The notes below the pieces were generated by a model, which saw nothing but the letters and a program-made list of their open reading frames with translations, was not told the origin of the DNA and did not search any database. From positions 450,001 through 514,000 of the forward strand of contig JABMCL010003850.1 of NCBI GenBank assembly GCA_018857735.1: a stretch of DNA of 64,000 nucleotides, given 5' to 3'. Of the stretch, positions 58,001-64,000 are shown piece after piece. The stretch's first letter is position 1, and every line of letters begins with the position of its first letter. The DNA is from Alviniconcha marisindica. Lineage: Eukaryota > Mollusca > Gastropoda > Provannidae. The translations under genes were made by a program, and so were the position numbers.

Positions 58001-61000
58001 CAAAACTAGACTGGGTCACTCACATCTAACAACAGCCTGGGACACTCACACCAAACACCAGGCTGAGTCACTCACACCCAACACCCGACTGGGTCACTCA
58101 CACCTAACACCAGGCGGAGTCACTCACACCCCACACCAGCCTGGGTCACTCACACCCCACACCAGACTGGGTCACTCACACCACACCGGTCACTCACACC
58201 ACACCAGACTGGGTCACTCACACAACAACAGATGGGCATCACACCAACACCAGGCTGGTCACTCACACCCAACACCAGACTGGGTCACTCACACCCAACA
58301 CCAGGCTGGGTCACTCACACCCCACACCAACTGGGTCACTCACACCTACACAACACACTCACACCAAGCTGGGTCACTCACACCCAACACCAGACTGGGT
58401 CACTCACACCAACACAGACTGGGCACTCACACAACACAGACTGGGACCACACCCAACACCAGGCTGGGTCACTCACACCCAACACCAGACTGGGTCACTC
58501 ACACCCAACACCAGGCTGAGTCACTCACACCCCACACCAGACTGGGTCACTCACACCCCAAACCAGACTGGGTCACTCACACCCAACACCAGACTGGGTC
58601 ACTCACACCTAACAACAGACTGGGACACTCACACCCAACACCAGGCTGGGTCACTCACACCCAACACCAGACTGGGTCACTCACACCTAACAACAGACTG
58701 GGACACTCACACCCAACACCACAAGTAGTGCTTTGCGCAAGTGAATGCCCTTTGTATTCTTTCGCGAAAGGTCATCGCTGCCACTTCCGGGCAGATTTCT
58801 GAGTAGGTGTTGGTTCACATTGTGTATAACAATGGAAGTCGATTCTAGAATTGTGAAGCAGTACAAATGCCAATACTATTGCATTTGCAAGAATTACAGT
58901 GGAAAGGTGATGGAGGATGAAAAAAAAGTGTCTGCATTGTTTCCCCGACTGATCAGAAGATCATGAATGAGCACGAGCAGCAAGAGCTTGCTTGTTGCCC
59001 GACACACTTTGACTATGCCTATGGGCCTTCAAAAATGCCTTTAAAGTTGGCACTGTAAACTTCGCAAATTCACTGTCACCGCCTCCTACTGTGAAGACAG
59101 TATGCCCCAGAAGTAAAAGCAGCCAAGGGACTTAAGCGATGCCAGGTAAAAGACAAGGGAGTTAACAACCCTGCCTGAACCACCCAACAGGAGCCCCTTT
59201 CCCAGGAAGAGCAGAGCAGGTGCTATTTGCACTTGTGCTGCAGCTTTATAGAAATTACACATCCCACCTGTCCACCAGCCCTGACTGGTTGATTGAAAGG
59301 GATCATCCATTCAGGCACTGGCTTCTTTGGAGGCATAATCAACACAAAATTAGTCATATATTACACCACATTTAATTACTTAGTTAATATCTGATCATGT
59401 TTAGGGTCAAAACGTCAGCCTCAAATGTGTGGATATGGATCATCCAAATGAGTCTGTCCGAATTCTCAAACTGCTTGTGACAGGTTCATTGCAACAGCTT
59501 TCGATTCTTAAATGTTTGCTCCCTGTGATTTCAGGCTGAGATGACATCATGTCATTCCCGACTACTGACCTCAGGACAGTCAAGCTATCCTGATCAAAGG
59601 ATGACAGTTTAACACTCCAGGTCTAAGACCAGTCAAACTACCCTGACCGCAGAAGGGCAATCAAGCTAACCTGATCTAAGGATGAGTCTACCAATCCAAA
59701 CCTAAGACCAATCAAACTACCCTGACCACAGACGAGCAGTCAAGGTATCGGATCTAAGAATGATAGTTAAATCCAGACCCAAGCGCAGTCAAACTACCCT
59801 GACCTCAGAAGAGCAGTCAAGATACCCGCTCTAAGAATGGCAGTCTACCAACCCACACCTAAGGGCAATCAACCCATCCTCACCTCAGAAGGGCAGACAA
59901 GCTATTCAGATGTAAGCAGGACAGTCTAACAATCCACACCTAAGGGCAATCAACCCAGAGCTGCCAACCCTTCAGTAGCAAAATCAGATTTTAAGCATAG
60001 TAATTTGATTTTGAGTGTAGTGTATATGTAGTCCTACTTCGCAATTTCCTGAAAACATGTACCAGATGTCCAGCACGATCGGCCGCAGAGAGAGCAATGC
60101 CGTGCGCTACAAAAAAACAAAACATTACAAATTGTGGCCGTCAAGTTATTTGGATCTAATAATCTGGACCTAAGGACAGGCAACCCACCCTCATCTCAAA
60201 AGGGCGCTCAAGCTATTCGGATCTAAGGAGGATAGTCTAACAATCCAGACCCAAGAGCAGGCAACCCATTCTCACCTCAGAAGGGCAGTCAAACAGTCTC
60301 CTGCTGGACGAATGGAGTGGTGTCGAAGATACTGAAAGATGTTCTTCAGCTGTCTGTCATACTTGCTGCTGTCTGAGCATCCAAGTCGGATGTAGGCGTT
60401 GCTGACTCTGAAACAGAAAGCTACAAATCAGTGCAAAGTAAAAGGGGAATGCACGAAAGTACCATCTCCTGAAACTAGCGAAAGAATAACAAAATTCATG
60501 TACGCAACAACGGATAGTAAACATTATGCTGGAACCCCGAATGAAAGCTTAACTTGTGAATGAATGAATGAAACTTTAGATATGCAACAGCTGGATGCTA
60601 AATTTTCTTCTTATTTTTTAAAATAAAACCATCCATTTAAAAAAATAAAAATAAAATAAAACAATGTTATAATATTATGATGTTGAATATTTGTTTTGGA
60701 AATTGTTTCAGGTCTATTTCTGTAAACAGCAGTTTCTGTCTGTTGTATATGACAGTGTATTTACATAATTACTTTACACCTATGACAGGTTGCTGCAGAA
60801 CTACCAAATTGTTGTGACAGTACAAATTATTATTCTGCCGAGACCGCAATACTATTAATAATATTTGCCTGCACCTCTCCTCAATGATCCCAAGGTATTT
60901 ACATTCAAACGACAAGTCCATTAACATTAGATCAAAACTACTCCCATCCCCCCCCCTTCTTTCTCATACACACACACACACACACACACACACGACATGA

Positions 61001-64000
61001 AAATCTCACTTAATAAGTTAGTTATTTAGCAGTACAGTTATGCAGAAAGGTGTTCTGCTTAACAAAGTGAGATTTGAGAAGAGACTTAAATGCGGATAAA
61101 GTAGAAGAACATCAGATGCTTTTGACAAAACAGTACAACTCTACAACTCGTACAAACATTTAACATAACAATATAAGCATCTCTTCTTCCTTTTTCATCA
61201 GCGCTTACTCTTCATTGAAGAGGCCCTGGTTGCAGACAAAAGTGAACACCCTCATCAGCTGCGGGACTGCACCCTCTCGGATGAGGAGGTGCAGCAGGCT
61301 CAAGACCAGCCCTCGGTCGATCTTCATGGAGTCATGTTGATGAATCTTCCGCACAGTCTCTGTCGCCCTGCAGCATGGTGACTTTACGCATGAGATTCAC
61401 AGCAAAAAATCTTTGTACTTAATGTACGAGTCTATGATTCCCCCCCCCCCCCCCCTTCTCATCTCATATCCATCTTGTTTGTATCCATCTGAGCCCCATA
61501 GAGAAAAGATAACACCCCAAACCCAGCTATCTAAATCTAAAAAGGATCAAGGTCTCAGAACTCTTATTCATAATGACAACTGACATTGATCCTTTTAAAT
61601 AAAATGAGGAAATGAGTGACTTACTTAGCTCCCCATAAACAGCTGCCGAAGTCAGAAACAGCTTTGCCTAACTTAATCTAGTCCATACGTTAGCAATCAC
61701 GCACACAAATTTTGAAGATGGCAAAATAAGTAAGAACATAAATCAAAAATAAACTTTCAGTTGTAAACTGGCACACTCTTACAAACATAATGCTGGAAAA
61801 CCCAAGTTGTACTGTATGATGCAAAATAAATGTCTCTAAGGTCACAAGGTGACTGCTCAAACCCAATGCAAAAGTTGTTGAGTTTTTAAGGTACCAAAAT
61901 GTACTTACATGGAAATGTTCCTGGAGTCGATATGGTGCTTCAGCTCTGCCTCCAGTTCCCTCTGAACAACAACAACAACAACAACAACCTGCTAGAGTTG
62001 ATGAACAGTCGCTCCATTCAACATCAGAACAGTTATCACTGGAACTGCTTGTAGGCTGTCTCAGCCTCTCCGTCTGAGCCTCCAGATGCAAGATCATGCG
62101 TCAACACCGAGGTTTAACTTATTCAAGTTACTGTGTCTAGTACTGTGCTTTGTTTGCCTACTGTCCACAGTAACGGTTGCTTCTATGTGTTACATTTGGG
62201 TGGAGGTACGGGATCAGAGGGCATCTAGAAGTTACAATTTTGCATATTATTATGTCTTTAAATAAAAACTAAAATAGATAAAAATATTCAAAGGTGCACA
62301 CTTTACACACTGCAGAGTATACACATGCAAACACACTGCAGTACAACTGCAAAAAAGGTACCTAGGATGAGGTAAGTACTAATATCCTGATTTTTCCCCC
62401 ACAATTGAGCTAAAGACTTCTTTTTTTTATAACTTAATAACTAAATATTCTAATCAGACATCTTGCTAAAACAAACAACAACAAAAAACAGAGCAAATCA
62501 AATGCTCAAGTAGTAACTTACATTAAATTAACAAAATCTCATTATCTGAAATCAAAATTACAAAATATGCCCATCTTGACACGACCTCATGTGGTTGACA
62601 AATGACATTATGTTAAAATCCAATTTTTGCTTTAAAAGCATGTAGTGACTACCCCAACATGAACATGCACAAGATGCACATTTTTTTTCATGCCAGTCAT
62701 AATGAGTGAAAAATGAAATTTAACCCTCCCACAAACTTACCTTGGTTTCTTCCAAAGAATGCTGCATCCTTTGAAAAGAGGACATCCTTGTTTGCTCTCC
62801 GGCAGTGGGACTCCTGCTGTGCTTACTGTACCCGCAACCACTCTTAGATTGCAAAGACCGGCTGCTTTCTGGTCTTGCTGGTTCACGCTTCTCTCTGCCC
62901 AGCTGCCCCAGTCTCGACATCACATCCCTTTCCATATGTCTTGTCATCTTCTTAGCCCAGTCAGCATGACCGAAGGCCTGGATGTCTTTACTACCAGTAC
63001 CACTGTCCGATCGGCTGTACTTGTTACTCTTGCATGGAGCTTGGCTGTCCTTGTTCCTTTTCCCCGGATCCCGACTGTGTTCGGTGCTGTAACCCAGTGA
63101 CTGGCTGTCCTTGTTACGGTTGCCTGGTGACTGGCCAGTCTTGTTACCATTACCTTGTGCCTGGCTGTCCCTGTTGCGGCTACTAAGCGCTGGGGTGTCC
63201 TTGTTACTGTTCCATGGCGCCTGGCCAGTCCTGAGATTTTTAACTACTGTGGCCACTTTCTGCTGGAGATGTTGGCTTTCTGCCGACTTTGGTACTTCCT
63301 CGGCACATATTCCTTCTTTCCAAGTTGGTACTTCCTCGGCACATGCTCCTTCTTCCCAAGTTTCCTTTGGAAGTTTGGACACACTGCGACTCCACTCCTC
63401 TGATTCTTCTTTGCTTTCCAGAAAGGTGTCGTACTCGTAGAGTGACAAGACATCCATATCCTGAAGAGCCTTGTCTGCTTTCACTCTTTCCACAGGCGCA
63501 CGAACTGACCAGTCAATGTCTGAGCGAGAGGATAAACCCAATCGCCCTGTTGTACGAAGGCCAGAAAGGATCTCCCTCGGTGTCGAAGCATAGTTAAACT
63601 CGTTCGACAAAGCCGATTTGTTAAAACCTGCCGTCAAAGTCGAAGTGTGAGTCAAGTTGCAGGTATCAGAAGCTACCGAGAAGGGGGCTGCGCCATCTGA
63701 AGGGGCCATCGCCTCCTCCAGATCTTTAAAAAGCTTCAATTTCAGGTTTTGGAGTTGCACTTCAGGACCTCCACCTGATGAGGCAGAAGCAGCAGCAGGG
63801 TGTGAAGGAAATCCAGAGTGAAGATGTAACCTTACCAAGCAGCTGCTGCTCACATCGTCATGCTGAGGAATCTCTGAGCTGCCTGCATCACCACTGCGAC
63901 TCTGGCGGTGGGTCACGGCTGATGTTGCCTCAATATGGCTACGTTGCCGTTTCCGCCCTACAAGCCTGCATAAGGGTTTTGCCTCTGCGTTCATCCGCGA
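41871..64000 (-). CDS. Large helical-repeat protein, 12 exons, possibly TOPAZ1-like
   Basis: The exons, 5' to 3' on the minus strand, are 62741-64000, 61909-61961, 61209-61367, 60276-60407, 57633-57918, 55878-56000, 55162-55330, 53753-53995, 52264-52392, 45807-46130, 43880-44159 and 41871-43093. All junctions are AG/GT and phases match, giving about 1457 residues, except that exon 10 needs one base removed. Residues 1-420 are polar and disordered, and 63087-63240 encodes loose GN(R/K)NKDSQ-type repeats. Residues 440-1050 are all-helical with TPR/PPR-like spacing (QLTWHALNAGNIRVAVDLL, KAGDVVAAVDTFLRRLYW). The tail is a nine-residue repeat, EPSKRPFRQ. I do not recognise the protein firmly. Size, disordered N-terminus and long helical C-terminal half suggest TOPAZ1, a germ-cell protein; this is a weak guess. 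The frame is open to the window end, so the true start may lie outside. Confidence 0.75.
42130..42850 (-). repeat. Coding minisatellite, 27 bp x ~25
   Basis: The plus-strand unit is AATGGCCTCTTGGATGGCTC, TGACTGCCT. It stays in frame as a nine-residue basic/aromatic repeat on the minus strand. Frames on the plus strand and a second minus frame are also open across it; these are shadows. Confidence 0.95.
43595..43690. mobile_element. SINE family B fragment
   Basis: GCACGTAAGCAACTTGGTGT, TTTATGCCCAGTTAAC and TTGTATCAGGGCAAGA. It is one of several dispersed copies of the GTGTTTTACGCCCAGTCAACC module. Confidence 0.75.
43880..44159 (-). CDS. Minus-strand gene exon 11
   Basis: Acceptor TTGGCAG, donor GTGAGT. 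Encodes LYHKLCTIVARGGTLVPFDR ... CKMVVVDPASLIIYLKNYDS. Confidence 0.87.
44865..45790. repeat. Minisatellite, about 75-80 bp x ~12 (intron 10-11)
   Basis: The unit is CAGTGATTCCTGCACACAAG, GTCCAACAATCACTGACACA, ACTTGCCGAACACAATGACC, TAACTGTGACCTACA. It ends about 20 bp from the exon 10 donor. Confidence 0.95.
45807..46130 (-). CDS. Minus-strand gene exon 10, with apparent 1-base frameshift
   Basis: Acceptor GCGCCAG, donor GTGGGT. The first part reads IADLEGLSLQLTWHALNAGN ... LLRALLVACC. It then meets a stop in that frame, while the next frame opens exactly there with PGYTEVADSLFEALKL ... STMLAPTEMRLCVLDRLKE. The length (324) is one more than phase requires. One surplus base in the CTGCCAGACC stretch around 45973 would restore a continuous reading. 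It could be a sequence error, a polymorphism or a true lesion. A 15-40 bp intron is the only splice alternative and is implausibly short. Confidence 0.75.
46498..46580. mobile_element. SINE family B fragment
   Basis: GGTAAGTAAGTAAGTAACCT, GGTGTTTTACGCCCAGTC, AACCGGTGCAGTTATATC, AGGGCGACACACATTTTG. Confidence 0.8.
47000..48015. mobile_element. Cluster of SINE family B copies
   Basis: Copies of the GTGTTTTACGCCCAGTC / TTATATCAGGGCG module lie at 47198-47260, 47695-47755 and 47955-48008. The body block TCCTGGCAGTGGGTGAAGCA, TGCATGGCTATATTCTGACC lies at 47030-47090, 47600-47660 and 47815-47880. The order is consistent with one element inserted repeatedly. Confidence 0.75.
48016..49440. other. 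Intron between exons 9 and 10, no other gene seen
   Basis: A GTTGCTTTACGTCCACAGAG SINE-tail fragment lies at 48715-48760. The rest is unassigned. Confidence 0.5.
49456..50500 (+). pseudogene. piggyBac-type transposase pseudogene in an intron
   Basis: The DDE_Tnp_1_7 signature is clear: GRDLSIDEAMIGFKGRIIF, YMPAKPTKWGIKVWEM, FDRFFASVPLMQHL, ATRKGLPDE, NRNMGGVDKSDQHQAYYPAG. The N-terminal domain is missing. The reading is broken by a shift in the T run at 49471, at least two shifts between 49785 and 49850, and a TGA at 50227 where the family has the second Trp of KWWRYIF. It lies antisense to the host gene inside a 6.1-kb intron. Confidence 0.88.
50751..50803. mobile_element. 53-bp SINE family B insertion with 16-bp TSD
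   Basis: AGTAAGTAACCTGGTGTTTT ... GGTTATATCAGGGC is flanked by AAAGCCTGAAAGAGCA (50735-50750) and AAAGCCTGAAAGAAGCA (50804-50820). It entered the transposon remnant after that had arrived. Confidence 0.85.
51060..51835 (+). pseudogene. Mutator-like transposase remnant
   Basis: The plus frame reads LNHCDKRMGTAPQKKAKEGK, then SWCFFKKAIANGQQLP, AVKPIYNWMSDLNLLS. After a TGA at 51502 it continues as AQNAYNCLNGLIWACCPKP, VLFGASRINAAVASAVFHFN up to a TAG near 51697. The HCDKR...SWC..KKA..NG...NGLIW..CPK order matches the C-terminal part of the metazoan Mutator-like transposase domain as I remember it. Two stop codons and no visible N-terminal half mean it is dead. It lies in tandem with the piggyBac remnant. 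Confidence 0.65.
52264..52392 (-). CDS. Minus-strand gene exon 9
   Basis: Acceptor TGTGCAG, donor GTCAGC (weaker). Encodes MKLRKDHQGMTLVKDLLRQL ... IPSAFSVLSAVASRASI. Confidence 0.8.
52755..53200 (+). mobile_element. MULE-type MITE, 446 bp, in an intron
   Basis: Full copy CAAACTCCAAGCACTGGTAT ... GATGCTCGGAGTGTG. Flanks GCCAATACA and CCCTACACA match at only 6 of 9, so this is an older insertion. Confidence 0.82.
53249..53700. repeat. 66-bp duplication and possible MITE ends
   Basis: TTCTTAATTGGGCGAACATT ... ATAGTTGGGAGTATTC occurs twice (53257-53315, 53315-53375). At 53649-53665 CCAGTTAAGAACGAAG is its approximate complement, so this may be a 420-bp element with TTCTTAAYTGG ends. Weak. Confidence 0.4.
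53753..53995 (-). CDS. Minus-strand gene exon 8
   Basis: Acceptor TGCACAG, donor GTAGCA. 81 residues including LDTLALAHLAALVLHHVCIS and LKCSRPSEAARIFK. Confidence 0.87.
54010..55076. other. Intron 7-8, no embedded gene seen
   Basis: AT-rich sequence with no recognised element. Confidence 0.5.
55077..55143. mobile_element. Hairpin MITE (family H) fragment
   Basis: TAAGTGTTCTTTTCAATCTT, TTATGTGTTGGGATCTTATT, then GCAGTCATTCTTG. It matches one arm end of 35300-35910 and the complement of 23935-24000. It stops 19 bp from the exon 7 donor. Confidence 0.7.
55162..55330 (-). CDS. Minus-strand gene exon 7
   Basis: Acceptor TTTTCAG, donor GTGAGA. Encodes DGGASWDWGQLAQVFAEACR ... KAGDVVAAVDTFLRRLYWH, a clear alpha-alpha repeat. 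Confidence 0.87.
55878..56000 (-). CDS. Minus-strand gene exon 6
   Basis: Acceptor TGTGCAG, donor GTATGT. 41 residues; acidic linker, then PPSFSDPNFQFYRRRIQ. Confidence 0.85.
56568..57001 (-). mobile_element. MULE-type MITE, 434 bp, with perfect 9-bp TSD
   Basis: CACACTCCAAGCATCGCTTT ... CCAGTGATTGGAGTTTG, flanked by TGATCACAG at 56559-56567 and 57002-57010. The clearest full-length copy in the window. Confidence 0.92.
57010..57632. other. Intron 5-6, no other element seen
   Basis: AT-rich intronic sequence up to the exon 5 donor. Confidence 0.5.
57633..57918 (-). CDS. Minus-strand gene exon 5
   Basis: Acceptor TTGGCAG, donor GTAGTG. 95 residues including AYSDHQDDPKMFWLMLSYFE and QEAWSKFNQWVLTTRPDALQ. 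Confidence 0.85.
57940..58727. repeat. Minisatellite, 26 bp x ~30, beside exon 5
   Basis: The plus-strand unit is CTGGGTCACTCACACCCAAC, ACCAGA. It begins about 20 bp from the exon 5 acceptor. On the transcribed strand nearly every unit reads GTGTGAGTGACCCAG, containing GTGAGT, a perfect donor hexamer. Confidence 0.95.
58735..59180. mobile_element. SAP/THAP-type transposon derivative, copy 2 (inverted)
   Basis: Inverted relative to 18635-19100. The plus strand carries MEVDSRIVKQYKCQYYCICK (THAP-like frame, from 58832). The minus strand carries FTVPTLKAFLKAH...SVSGNKQALAARA (SAP-like frame, about 59085-58965). The outer end AACTCCCTTG... is shared by both copies. Frames are broken. Confidence 0.6.
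59560..60275 (-). repeat. Minisatellite sharing the exon 4 end and donor, about 80-120 bp x ~7
   Basis: Units carry CTCACCTCAGAAGGGCAGTC (plus strand), the complement of the exon 4 end plus its GTGAG donor, followed by AAGCTATCCGGATCTAAG and ACAGTCTAACAATCCAGACC. At least six diverged copies lie downstream of the exon in transcript direction, and the array runs directly into it. Confidence 0.85.
60276..60407 (-). CDS. Minus-strand gene exon 4, related to the adjoining minisatellite
   Basis: Acceptor TTTCAG, donor GTGAGA. Encodes VSNAYIRLGCSDSSKYDRQL ... IRPAGDCLTALL. Its last 20 or so nt plus the donor recur in the array at 59560-60275. Confidence 0.85.
60408..61208. other. Intron 3-4
   Basis: AT-rich; a C run at 60948-60957 and (CA)n at 60968-60992. 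No element recognised. Confidence 0.6.
61209..61367 (-). CDS. Minus-strand gene exon 3
   Basis: Acceptor GCTGCAG, donor GTAAGC. 53 residues including GLVLSLLHLLIREGAVPQLM, a helical-repeat motif. Confidence 0.85.
61368..62740. other. Introns 1-2 and 2-3
   Basis: A C run lies at 61440-61455 and (CAA)n at 61966-61990, directly upstream of the exon 2 acceptor. No element recognised. Confidence 0.6.
61909..61961 (-). CDS. Minus-strand gene exon 2
   Basis: Acceptor TTGTTCAG after a (CAA)n-complement tract, donor GTAAGT. Encodes RELEAELKHHIDSRNIS plus two bases. Confidence 0.8.
62741..64000 (-). CDS. Minus-strand gene exon 1 (5'-most seen)
   Basis: First Met in frame at 63994 (MNAEAKPLCRLVGRKRQRSH); the frame stays open to the window edge. 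Encodes at least 418 residues, rich in Ser, Lys and Asn, and ends FQRMQHSLEETK with donor GTAAGT. Two imperfect repeats, EEVPTWKEGICAEEVP-like, lie at 63286-63360. Confidence 0.8.

Noticed and set aside
57903..58802. 299-residue plus-strand ORF
   Set aside because: Translation of the 26-bp minisatellite; no start context, splice sites or conserved domain.

Overview
The window is animal nuclear DNA. Genes are split by introns with GT...AG borders, introns are full of minisatellites, and the intergenic DNA is dense in microsatellites, tRNA-headed SINEs, palindromic MITEs and decayed transposases. The SINE and MITE repertoire and the gene content fit a mollusc, most likely a marine gastropod; this is inference, since no organelle or rRNA marker is present.

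Layout. 1-20.1 kb: no host gene found. This stretch is a mosaic of mobile elements: a MITE family with long imperfect terminal inverted repeats (TIRs) and 9-bp target duplications, 71-74 bp micro-copies of it that are only the two ends fused, a 47-bp minisatellite built from its TIR, a satellite-like array of 75-115 bp units (4.75-6.38 kb), four copies of a tRNA-headed SINE, two copies of a short SINE with a (CAT)n tail, a segmental duplication and a 130-bp near-perfect palindrome. 20.1-33.7 kb: two host genes arranged head to head, ADO (cysteamine/N-terminal-cysteine dioxygenase, minus strand, one exon) and BIN3 (BAR-domain protein, plus strand, ten exons). Their start codons lie about 300 bp apart, implying a shared promoter. 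33.7-41.8 kb: BIN3 3' flank and intergenic DNA with several minisatellites, a hairpin MITE and a hAT-like transposase fragment. 41.87-64.0 kb: one large minus-strand gene for which I reconstruct 12 exons (about 1457 residues): a disordered N-terminus, a central all-helical repeat region and a C-terminal tail made of about 25 copies of a nine-residue repeat. TOPAZ1-like is my best but weak family guess. Its introns hold a piggyBac pseudogene, a Mutator-like transposase remnant and two more MITE copies.

BIN3 exon junctions keep phase throughout and add up to 254 residues, almost the length of vertebrate BIN3. The large minus-strand gene also keeps phase at every junction, except that one exon (45807-46130) needs a single-base correction near 45973.

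The least ordinary signals are: (1) minisatellites whose unit contains the exon-end/5' splice-site junction of the neighbouring exon, once in BIN3 and once in the minus-strand gene, giving arrays of decoy donor-like sites; (2) Mutator-type micro-MITEs of about 70 bp, each flanked by a 9-bp target duplication, lying beside a minisatellite made from the same TIR; (3) a two-copy element with a SAP-like reading frame on one strand and a possible THAP-like frame on the other; (4) one short module shared by several SINE families and by the 4.75-6.38 kb tandem array.
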